From the NCBI GenBank assembly GCA_947626155.1, contig CANQRC010000017.1, positions 1 through 20,537 on the forward strand: a DNA stretch of 20,537 nucleotides. Reading direction: 5' to 3'. Within the stretch, counting starts at the first letter, position 1. Each line of letters starts with the position of its first letter. The notes beneath the pieces were generated by a model. That model did not search any database and was not told where the DNA came from. It saw nothing but the letters and a program-made list of their open reading frames with translations. Source of the DNA: an uncultured Clostridia bacterium. GTDB taxonomy: Bacteria; Bacillota; Clostridia; Christensenellales; UBA1242. Position numbers and translations under genes: made by a program. Of this stretch, positions 1 through 6,223 are shown piece by piece.

Positions 1-768
1 CCCGGCAGGCCAACAATAGCCCATCACCGCCACCCTTATGACAGCGTTCGCGAGCCTATTGACAACAAGAAAGCCGACCCGTTCACAAAGTGCGCGGTAA
101 ACATCATCACGGCGGCGGAGCAGCAAACAATGAACTATTATATGAACCTTGGCGCTTTTTACAAAAACGAGAAGGGGCGAGAACTTTACACCGAGATTGG
201 CATGGTTGAAGAGCAGCATGTCACCCAATATGGAAGTTTGATTGACCCAAATCCAAGTTGGTTTGAGATGTGTTTGATGCACGAATATGTTGAGTGTTAT
301 CTTTACTACTCAATGATGAGTGACGAGAGCGAGCCTCACATCAAAAAGGTTTGGGAGATGATTTTGGAGCAAGAAATTGCCCACCTTCACGCCGCGGTGG
401 AAAATTTGAGAAAATATGAAAAGAAGGAGTGGCAAGAGGTCATTCCTGTTGGAGAATTTCCAGAACTTATAAGTTTTAAGTCCAACACGGAATACATTCG
501 CAAGATTTTGAAAGAGACCGTCACAAACACGGCTAAGCGAGAGGGTTATGTGGATGTAAACACGCTTGAAGATAGCGACAACTTCTTTAAATATCAAAAC
601 AAAGTGAACAAACCGTTTGACCAAGAGCGCGGCCACACAACAATTGAGGACCATATCGCGCGCTTTGGCGAGGATTATCGCTTTGAGACAAAGCCTAACC
701 CAGTTAAGGATTTGCAGGACAGAAAGAAAGACAACTTCACACTTGGAAGAGTAAAGAAAAACGGGTAA
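1..768 (+). CDS. Ferritin-like di-iron protein, 5' end cut off by the window
   Basis: The reading frame is open from the first base, so the true start lies outside; 255 residues are visible. The first in-frame ATG (position 130, visible codon 44) would cut into the first helix and is not the start. The sequence looks like a four-helix di-iron bundle: Glu40 in helix A, an ExxH pair (Glu70/His73) in helix B, an ExxE pair (Glu95/Glu98) in helix C and a second ExxH (Glu125/His128) in helix D. That ligand pattern is the one used by ferritin-like and rubrerythrin-like proteins, which handle peroxide or iron. A charged tail of about 110 residues follows the bundle, and there is no rubredoxin domain in the visible part. 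The stop codon lies in the loop of a terminator hairpin. The fold is likely; the substrate is unknown. Confidence 0.75.
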   Translation, partial: PGRPTIAHHRHPYDSVREPIDNKKADPFTKCAVNIITAAEQQTMNYYMNLGAFYKNEKGRELYTEIGMVEEQHVTQYGSLIDPNPSWFEMCLMHEYVECYLYYSMMSDESEPHIKKVWEMILEQEIAHLHAAVENLRKYEKKEWQEVIPVGEFPELISFKSNTEYIRKILKETVTNTAKREGYVDVNTLEDSDNFFKYQNKVNKPFDQERGHTTIEDHIARFGEDYRFETKPNPVKDLQDRKKDNFTLGRVKKNG

Positions 769-780
769 GCCCCGTTTTTT
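758..780. terminator. Bidirectional terminator between convergent genes
   Basis: An 8-bp stem (AAAACGGG at 758-765, CCCGTTTT at 771-778) closes a 5-base loop. It is flanked by A on one side and T on the other, so it can end transcription both ways. The stop codon of the ferritin-like gene is in the loop, and the peptidase gene from the other strand ends at 779. Confidence 0.8.
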
Positions 781-1507
781 ATTTGAACAAAGTGTTTTTT
801 GGAGTGAGAAGCGTCCAACTTAAAAGCGTTCTTATCAGCGCCGCCCAATAGGTTAGCCTTGCGCTGTCCAATAGTTCTTTGCAATATTCCACTTCTGGCG
901 GAGTGAGAAGTTGCTCCAAAAACTCAATGGCAAAGTCCGACGCCTCTTTTTCAATTTGAATTTCTTTATATTTTAGAAAGATTGCAAAAAGGAAAATTAA
1001 AATTGCAACGCCGCCGCATCCTGCCCCAATATACAAAAAATAAATTTCTTCAAGCACTCCCAAAACTTGCAAAATTGATAGAACCGCGCCAGCAATAAGA
1101 AGTGGCATAAAGAAAAGCCCACAAATTCTTCCAAGCAGCCTCATTCGGTTGTGTTTTTTTAGTTTGTCAGAAGAAAAATCTTGCCTTGCGTGGCCAAGTT
1201 CATGAGAGACAATGGCAAGCGACGCCAAACTGTTTGAGTTCATTGTTTGTTGTGACAAGCCCACAATTCCGCCGCCATAAAAATCTCTAAATTCCGCTGT
1301 TTTTGTCAGTTTCAACTTGCCCTGAAAAACCTGCTGATTTATTTGAGACACATATTGAAGCGTGGTTATTCCAAAAGAATTTCTCCTCGCCTCATTTTCT
1401 TTATATTTGTCATAAAATTGGTTCCACGAAAAGTTTGCCACCGCCAGCAAAAAGCACAGCAGCAGCCCCAAGCCAATCACAACGCCAATTATTATATAAG
1501 TCATCAT
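779..1507 (-). CDS. YugP-type membrane zinc metallopeptidase
   Basis: This is a 242-residue predicted integral membrane peptidase of the YugP (Zn_peptidase_2) family. An N-terminal membrane helix (about 4-24) is followed by a soluble stretch with the zinc motif HELGH (residues 102-106, within SHELGHARQ). Two more membrane helices (about 127-147 and 155-178) follow, and then Glu188 in EKEASDFA, the likely third zinc ligand. Family members are about this length and mostly uncharacterised; the substrate is unknown. The start is unusual: no Shine-Dalgarno precedes the ATGATG, and a perfect TATAAT lies exactly six bases upstream, so the mRNA probably begins at or next to the first ATG. The gene is monocistronic and ends in a terminator shared with the convergent ferritin-like gene. 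Confidence 0.85.
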   Translation of the reverse strand: MMTYIIIGVVIGLGLLLCFLLAVANFSWNQFYDKYKENEARRNSFGITTLQYVSQINQQVFQGKLKLTKTAEFRDFYGGGIVGLSQQTMNSNSLASLAIVSHELGHARQDFSSDKLKKHNRMRLLGRICGLFFMPLLIAGAVLSILQVLGVLEEIYFLYIGAGCGGVAILIFLFAIFLKYKEIQIEKEASDFAIEFLEQLLTPPEVEYCKELLDSARLTYWAALIRTLLSWTLLTPKNTLFK

Positions 1508-1513
1508 ATAAGT

Positions 1514-1543
1514 ATTATATCACAAAGCGCCTTGCGTTTGCAA
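1514..1543 (-). promoter_or_regulatory. Promoter of the zinc peptidase gene (leaderless type)
   Basis: On the minus strand, TTGCAA (1538-1543), an 18-base spacer and TATAAT (1514-1519) with an upstream TG (extended -10). The expected transcription start falls on the first base of the start codon at 1507. Confidence 0.6.
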
Positions 1544-1634
1544 ATTTGATTAAACAAATTGTCCAATTTTGCCAACTTTTTGGGAAAAGTGCTAAAAAAA
1601 TTTGTAAAAACATATATAATAATTGTTTAAATTG

Positions 1635-1663
1635 TTGACATTTTGATTTTTTATGTTTAAAAT
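1635..1663 (+). promoter_or_regulatory. Strong sigma-A-type promoter of the small membrane protein gene
   Basis: TTGACA (1635-1640), a 17-base spacer and TAAAAT (1658-1663). The same hexamers and spacing occur in front of dnaA. Predicted start near 1670, giving a leader of about 40 bases with AAAGGAG at 1695-1701. Confidence 0.75.
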
Positions 1664-1711
1664 TAAAGTGTAAACAAAATTACAAATCTAATTAAAAGGA
1701 GAAAATGTATT

Positions 1712-1933
1712 ATGGCAGGAAAGTCAGATTACTTTGGCCTTGACTGGATTGTAAGCCTTATTCTCGCTATCATCCCATTCACATCATGGATTTGTGGCGT
1801 TGTAACAAGACTTCAAGAAGGCAAGATCGTTGCTGCAATCATCCGTCTCTTCGGAGGATTTAACATCATCTGGATTATCGACCTTGTGTTCATGATCACT
1901 CAAAAGCACATTTTCAGACTCTTGAACATCTAA
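1712..1933 (+). CDS. Small two-helix membrane protein of unknown function
   Basis: This 73-residue protein is very hydrophobic, with two predicted membrane helices (about 11-32 and 46-65) separated by a short basic loop (TRLQEGK). That loop suggests a hairpin with the turn in the cytoplasm. It has no signal-peptidase site and no recognisable catalytic motif, and I do not recognise a named family. Signs that it is a real, well-expressed gene are a near-consensus promoter, AAAGGAG ten bases before the ATG, a GC-containing terminator directly after the stop, and codon choice like the neighbouring genes. An overlapping ATG at 1705 is in another frame. It is a single-gene transcription unit. Confidence 0.8.
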   Translation: MAGKSDYFGLDWIVSLILAIIPFTSWICGVVTRLQEGKIVAAIIRLFGGFNIIWIIDLVFMITQKHIFRLLNI

Positions 1934-1948
1934 CATCAAGGGAAGGGG

Positions 1949-1975
1949 CCGTCAGCGCAAAGCTGGCGGTTTTTT
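1949..1975 (+). terminator. Rho-independent terminator of the small membrane protein gene
   Basis: An 8-bp stem (CCGTCAGC at 1949-1956, GCTGGCGG at 1962-1969, one G-T pair), a 5-base loop and a run of six T. Confidence 0.85.
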
Positions 1976-1982
1976 CTTTTGC

Positions 1983-2009
1983 ACACAAATTCCTCTTTTA
2001 CATAAAATG
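1983..2009 (+). promoter_or_regulatory. Possible sporulation-type (sigma-E/K-like) promoter
   Basis: CATAAAATG (2001-2009) resembles the -10 element of mother-cell sigma factors (CATAnnnTA), with ACAC (1983-1986) about 15 bases upstream as a possible sigma-K-like -35. No good sigma-A promoter is seen in the 50 bases before the collagen-like gene. The match is weak and rests partly on the kind of gene it precedes. Confidence 0.2.
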
Positions 2010-2028
2010 TTTTTGTAAGGAGGAATTT

Positions 2029-2598
2029 ATGGGCTGCAAAAATTTTAACAACTGCTCAAATTTGTATCCAACAAATTTAAACCTGCCCCACGCCGCCTTT
2101 GACAACTGCCCAATGGGTGCAACTGGCGCAACAGGGCCTGCGGGTCCAACAGGTCCAACTGGACCAACCGGCGCAACAGGACCTACGGGTGCAACTGGGC
2201 CTGCCGGCGCTTCGGGGATTTCTTCAACGGCATTTTTCACTGCGCCAAGCGTTACAAACGCTGAGCCAACGCTTATCATTGAAAACTCTTTTCCTGAGGG
2301 CGAAACAGACATCACTCTTGCGGAAGGAAACGGCGTGAATTTGGCACAAGGCGTCTATCTTATCAGGTTCGGCTCAACCGTCACAAGCACAAACGGAACT
2401 CCGCCAACAATCTCCATTTTGGTGAACAACCTTGTTGAAAGCGGAACAATAAGAACGGGCGTGGCTTTTGGCTCGGCAAGTTTGACCGGTGACGCGCTTA
2501 TAACCGTTCCAACGCAATCTGTTTTGTCGCTAAATGTGACCACTGCGCCGGAACTGACCTATGATGAAAACTTTTTGATAATCTCAAAAATAGGATAA
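2029..2598 (+). CDS. Collagen-like surface protein (BclA-type layout)
   Basis: This 189-residue protein has three parts. Residues 1-29 are rich in Cys and Asn (Cys3, Cys9, Cys27). Residues 30-62 are eleven uninterrupted Gly-X-Y triplets using only GAT, GPT, GPA and GAS. Residues 70-189 form a beta-rich domain resembling the C-terminal heads of exosporium collagen-like proteins such as BclA, where Thr-rich triplets build a trimeric stalk. There is no classical signal peptide or sortase motif, which fits a protein placed on spores by assembly rather than secretion; that role is inferred. A perfect AAGGAGG ends five bases before the ATG. It is a single-gene unit closed by a strong terminator. 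The triplet tract is short for the family and could vary between strains. Confidence 0.8.
   Translation: MGCKNFNNCSNLYPTNLNLPHAAFDNCPMGATGATGPAGPTGPTGPTGATGPTGATGPAGASGISSTAFFTAPSVTNAEPTLIIENSFPEGETDITLAEGNGVNLAQGVYLIRFGSTVTSTNGTPPTISILVNNLVESGTIRTGVAFGSASLTGDALITVPTQSVLSLNVTTAPELTYDENFLIISKIG
2116..2214 (+). repeat. Collagen-like Gly-X-Y coding repeat (11 triplets)
   Basis: Nine-base units built around GG(N)-(GCA/CCA/CCT)-(ACA/ACG/GGT) codons encode GAT, GPT and GPA. Codon choice varies between units, so the protein repeat is conserved better than the DNA repeat. Confidence 0.85.
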
Positions 2599-2602
2599 AA
2601 AG

Positions 2603-2634
2603 AAAAAACACATCTATTTTAGATGTGTTTTTTT
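2603..2634. terminator. Bidirectional terminator between the collagen-like gene and the ftsI-type gene
   Basis: A perfect stem (AAACACATCTA ending at 2616, TAGATGTGTTT from 2620) with a 3-base loop, flanked by A on the left and T on the right. It serves both converging transcripts; the minus-strand gene ends at 2633. Confidence 0.85.
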
Positions 2635-4522
2635 ATTCAATTAATAGAATTGTGTCGCCCTTGTGAAGTTTTGCGCCCGGCGGAGGAAGTTGTTTTGAAA
2701 TAAAGCCGCCCTCGCCGTCAATCTCATAGAAAAGCCCAAGCGCCTTAATTTCCGCCACCGCCTCGGCAAGCGGAAGCCCCTCCACTTTTGGCATGACAAC
2801 CTCTTCAAGTGCCACTTCTTCGTTGTCTTTTGGAATGTCATAAAACTCAAAAAGCTGAGTAAAAAATTCCTTGCCATAAGGCGCTGCCACAAGCGAGCCA
2901 TAATATGCGCCGGCGCTTGGCTCATCCACCATAATCATAAAAAGATAGTCCGGGCTATTTGCGGGATATGTGCCAATGAAACTTGAAATATATTTTCCGC
3001 TTGCAATATGCCCCGTCTCGTCATACTTTTGCGCCGTTCCCGTTTTGCCGCCAATATTGTAGCCCGCAACAAAAGAAAAATCCTCTTTTTTGTTCTCCGC
3101 TTTTTGAAGAAGCATATTCAGCGTCTCGGAAGTCTTTTGGGACAAGATTTGCCTTGTTGTTTTTTGCGGCGAATACACCACCATTCCGTCGGAAGACGAA
3201 ATGTTTTTTATAACAGTTGGGGTTTTCCATGTGCCGCCGCTGACAAGGCCTGCAACAATTGAAAGAAGTTGAACGGGCGTGACGGCAATTGCGTGCCCAA
3301 AGCCCATTCTTGCAAGGTCAACCGTTTTGACATTTTGTTTTGGCATAACAATTCCTCCGCTTTCGCCCTTGATTGTTATCCCTGTTTTTTGCCCTATTCC
3401 AAACTTTGTCATATAGTCATAAAAGCGGTCAACGCCAAGGCGGAGTGCAAGGTCCATAAAACAACAGTTGCAGGAGTTTGCAAACGCCTCCGCCAGCGTT
3501 TGGCTGCCGTGGCCAATGCTTCTCCAACACTTAATCCTCTGCCCGTCAACAATTCGGTAGCCGGGGCAATAAAAGCGGTCATCCAAATTTGTAACGCCCT
3601 CTTCAAGCGCGGCGGCAATGGTGAGAATTTTGAAAGTTGAGCCTGGCTCATAAGTGTCTGTGACAACTTTCATTTTGGACTGCTCAAAAAGCTGAAAAAG
3701 TTCCTTTCTTGGCGGCTCGTTCAGGTCAAAACTTGGCTTTGAAGAAATTGCCAAAATTTCGCTTGTTTTGGCGTTCATAACCATTCCCGAAACGCTCTTC
3801 GCCTTTTGCTCCTCATAAGCCTTTTGAAGAATTCTTTCTAGGATAAGTTGAATTTTGCTGTTTGCGGTAAGCGTGACATCATCTCCCGCCGTGCCGCTAA
3901 CATAATAGCGAAGCGTTCCGCCAATTTCCTTGCCTTGAAGGTCGCTTTGAACATAACTGTAGCCGTCGTCACCCTTTAGATATTTGTCAAGATACGCTTC
4001 AAGCCCCGCCTGCCCAACATTGTCAATTGAGGTGAAGCCCAAAAGTTGGGTGAGAAGATTTCCATAAACATAATATCTGCCCACGTTTTCGGTCAGATAA
4101 ATTCCTTTGAGTTTTTTCTCATAAATTTGCTCGGCAATTTCGCCCTCAACTTGCATTTTCAAAAGGCTTTCTGAGATGTCTTTTCGCGAAACTTTTTTAA
4201 GCGTTTTTTCATAGTCAAGTTCCAAAAGCGAAGAAAGAAAACTTGCCGCCTCTTGCGGCTCGGTCACCTCTCTGCCCCTCACATAAACATCATAAGTGGT
4301 ATAACTGACCGCCAAACTGTCGCCCGTGCAGTCATAAATTGTCCCACGCGGAGCGGTGAGTTTCAAATCTCTTGTCCACTGGTCGGTGGCCTTGATTTGC
4401 AAGTTTTTTCCATTTATAATTTGAACGACAAAAAGCCTTACTGATAAGGCGCACACTAAAAATATAAAAACTAAAAACACTGACTTTATTCTCTTTTGCA
4501 AGGAATGAAGTGTGTAAGTCAT
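2633..4522 (-). CDS. FtsI/SpoVD-type class B penicillin-binding protein with one PASTA domain
   Basis: A 629-residue D,D-transpeptidase that cross-links peptidoglycan at the septum or in the spore cortex. Order of parts: a membrane anchor (about 12-35), a PBP-dimerisation domain (including APRGTIYD at 57-64), a transpeptidase domain with STFK (nucleophile Ser295, Lys298), SCN (350-352) and KTGTA (493-497), then a single PASTA domain (about 575-629). All catalytic motifs are intact. Pbp genes next to rsmH are usually division FtsI (Pbp2B) or sporulation SpoVD; one PASTA domain fits the SpoVD type, but no other cortex gene is visible to decide. It starts at the base after the stop of the FtsL-position gene, with GGAGG inside that gene's last codons, so translational coupling is likely. 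It is the last gene of the operon within this window. Confidence 0.93.
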   Translation of the reverse strand: MTYTLHSLQKRIKSVFLVFIFLVCALSVRLFVVQIINGKNLQIKATDQWTRDLKLTAPRGTIYDCTGDSLAVSYTTYDVYVRGREVTEPQEAASFLSSLLELDYEKTLKKVSRKDISESLLKMQVEGEIAEQIYEKKLKGIYLTENVGRYYVYGNLLTQLLGFTSIDNVGQAGLEAYLDKYLKGDDGYSYVQSDLQGKEIGGTLRYYVSGTAGDDVTLTANSKIQLILERILQKAYEEQKAKSVSGMVMNAKTSEILAISSKPSFDLNEPPRKELFQLFEQSKMKVVTDTYEPGSTFKILTIAAALEEGVTNLDDRFYCPGYRIVDGQRIKCWRSIGHGSQTLAEAFANSCNCCFMDLALRLGVDRFYDYMTKFGIGQKTGITIKGESGGIVMPKQNVKTVDLARMGFGHAIAVTPVQLLSIVAGLVSGGTWKTPTVIKNISSSDGMVVYSPQKTTRQILSQKTSETLNMLLQKAENKKEDFSFVAGYNIGGKTGTAQKYDETGHIASGKYISSFIGTYPANSPDYLFMIMVDEPSAGAYYGSLVAAPYGKEFFTQLFEFYDIPKDNEEVALEEVVMPKVEGLPLAEAVAEIKALGLFYEIDGEGGFISKQLPPPGAKLHKGDTILLIE

Positions 4523-5245
4523 TTAGCCTCCAAACAGCCTCGCTATAAAATTGCAAAGTCTATCAAACCAATTTGACTTTGTTCCAAGGTCGCCGGCGCT
4601 TTTTGTCTCATCCGGATAAGTTTCAATCACCTCGGAGCCCATTTTTGTGCCGTCAAGTTCGGTTATGTTTTGAAGATACTTCCTAAGTTTTAAGTTGTAG
4701 GTGCTTTCAATTTCTGAAAAACTTGACTGCATTTGGTCAATCACAATCACATTTGCAACCGTGATTATTCCCGTCGCCCCAAGCGCCAAAGAAAGTGCAA
4801 TTGCCGCAGCGCGCTTGGTCAGGCGCTTTTGCGATTTCTTTTTTGTGCTAATTTTTACAACTTTTGGGTTTTCCTCAATTAAATCATAGTTTGGCTTTTC
4901 TATTATATTTTCCGACTTTGTCTCATTTTCAGGCTCTTCTATCTGCTGCTTTGGCTCTTCAAACTGCTTTTCAATCAAAACTTCTTTTTCTTTTTTAAAC
5001 TCTTCTTGTTTTTTTTCTTCCTCTTGGCGTTTTATATCAGCCACGGTCAAATTTTCAAAAGAATTCACATAAGAAAAAGGCGCATTTTGTCCGCTTTTGT
5101 CCAAATTTTGCGAATTTTCTTCACTTTTTTGCACAATTTGTTCCGTTTTTGTCGAATTTTGTCCGCTTTTTTGCTTAAACTCTTGCGCTTTTTGTGTTGA
5201 TTTTTCGCTTATTTTTTTCTCCGCTTCCGCAACAAGCCTGTCCAT
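4523..5245 (-). CDS. Single-pass membrane protein in the ftsL position, long charged N-terminus
   Basis: A 240-residue protein with no recognisable enzyme motif. Residues 1-66 are polar, with a recurring K-S-G-Q-N-like motif. Residues 68-140 are strongly charged and probably helical (Glu/Lys/Gln runs) and end in a basic patch (133-145). One membrane helix spans about 146-168. The remaining 72 residues include a short possible coiled coil (169-195) and should be outside the membrane. FtsL proteins are small bitopic proteins encoded between rsmH and ftsI, so position and topology suggest a FtsL/DivIC-like division protein; the cytoplasmic part is several times longer than usual. GGAGG lies 12 bases before the ATG, a long gap. 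It follows rsmH by 31 bases and touches the pbp gene. The FtsL role is inferred from position and topology. Confidence 0.7.
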   Translation of the reverse strand: MDRLVAEAEKKISEKSTQKAQEFKQKSGQNSTKTEQIVQKSEENSQNLDKSGQNAPFSYVNSFENLTVADIKRQEEEKKQEEFKKEKEVLIEKQFEEPKQQIEEPENETKSENIIEKPNYDLIEENPKVVKISTKKKSQKRLTKRAAAIALSLALGATGIITVANVIVIDQMQSSFSEIESTYNLKLRKYLQNITELDGTKMGSEVIETYPDETKSAGDLGTKSNWFDRLCNFIARLFGG

Positions 5246-5276
5246 ATAATATATTTGCCTCCTTTTGTGCTTATTC

Positions 5277-6215
5277 TTACAGTTTTTCCACTATCCTCAG
5301 TTTTGCGCAAGTGCTTCGGCTGTTCTGTTTTTGCTCCTCTTCACTTGCAACAATTGGTTTTCTATTCACAAGTTTTATACTCGCCTTATGGTGGCAGATG
5401 CAAATTGGCGTTTTTGGCGGGCAAATGCAATTTGTGCTTTCAAGTTTAAACACATTTTTCACAATTCTGTCTTCCAGGCTGTGGAAGGTTAAAACGGCCC
5501 CTCTGCCGCCCGTCTTTAACATTTTTGTTATCTCTTCAATAAAAGTGTCAAGCCCGTCAAGTTCGCCGTTTATGTAAATTCTAAGCGCCTGAAAAACTTT
5601 TTTTGACGCCCCGCCGCGCGAGAACACAACCTTTTTTGGCATACTATTTTCTATTATATCTCGAAGTTGAAAAGTGGTTTTTATCTCTCCCTTTTCCCTT
5701 TCTTTGAGGATGTTTTTTGCAATTTGTTTGGCAAATTCCTCCTCGCCATATTCTTGCATAATTCTCACAAGTTCCGCCTCGGAGAAAGTGTTTACAATTT
5801 CCTTTGCCGTTGGCACATTTTCACTCTCGTCCATTCTCATGTCCAAATTGCCGTTGTGAACGAAAGAAAAGCCGCGCTCGCCCTCGTCAATTTGGTGGGA
5901 ACTCACGCCCAAATCCACCAAATAGCCGTCAATTTCTTTCACGCCCATGCCTTTTAAAATTTGTGGCGCGTCATGAAAATTTGCCTTGATAAAAGTGACT
6001 TTGTCGCCAAATTTTTCAAGCGTCATTGTGGCCTTGTCTATTGCGTTTTGGTCGCGGTCAAAACAATAGAGGTGTCCCGTTTTAAGTTTGGAGGCAATTT
6101 GAAAGGAATGCCCACCGCCTCCAACCGTGCAGTCAACATAAATTCCGTTTTGCTTTATGTCAAGCCCGTCCACAACCTCGCGCAGCATGACGGGAATATG
6201 CTTAAACTCTTGCAC
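5277..6215 (-). CDS. rsmH: 16S rRNA (cytosine-1402-N4)-methyltransferase
   Basis: RsmH (MraW) methylates N4 of C1402 in the ribosomal P site using S-adenosylmethionine. The 312 residues are normal length. The N-terminal HIPVML block is present, then the SAM-binding loop DCTVGGGGHS (28-37), DLGVSSHQID and FSRGGASKKVFQALRIYIN. The C-terminal NSRSTCAKLRIVEK matches the family ending. The start is GTG with AGGAGG only four bases away; the next ATG (codon 10) is too late because the conserved block begins before it. The ribosome-binding site overlaps the stop region of the upstream CvpA-like gene (8-base gap), showing operon membership. It opens the division and wall cluster, as in most Bacillota, although no mraZ precedes it here. 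Confidence 0.97.
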   Translation of the reverse strand: MQEFKHIPVMLREVVDGLDIKQNGIYVDCTVGGGGHSFQIASKLKTGHLYCFDRDQNAIDKATMTLEKFGDKVTFIKANFHDAPQILKGMGVKEIDGYLVDLGVSSHQIDEGERGFSFVHNGNLDMRMDESENVPTAKEIVNTFSEAELVRIMQEYGEEEFAKQIAKNILKEREKGEIKTTFQLRDIIENSMPKKVVFSRGGASKKVFQALRIYINGELDGLDTFIEEITKMLKTGGRGAVLTFHSLEDRIVKNVFKLESTNCICPPKTPICICHHKASIKLVNRKPIVASEEEQKQNSRSTCAKLRIVEKL

Positions 6216-6223
6216 CGCGCCTC

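Noticed and set aside
2116..2214. Tandem repeat considered as a CRISPR-like or minisatellite array
   Set aside because: The 9-base periodicity is the coding of Gly-X-Y triplets and no unique spacers exist.
5150..5156. Exact TGTCGAA (0A box) inside the FtsL-position gene
   Set aside because: A single 7-mer is expected by chance in 20 kb and it lies in low-complexity coding sequence with no promoter nearby.
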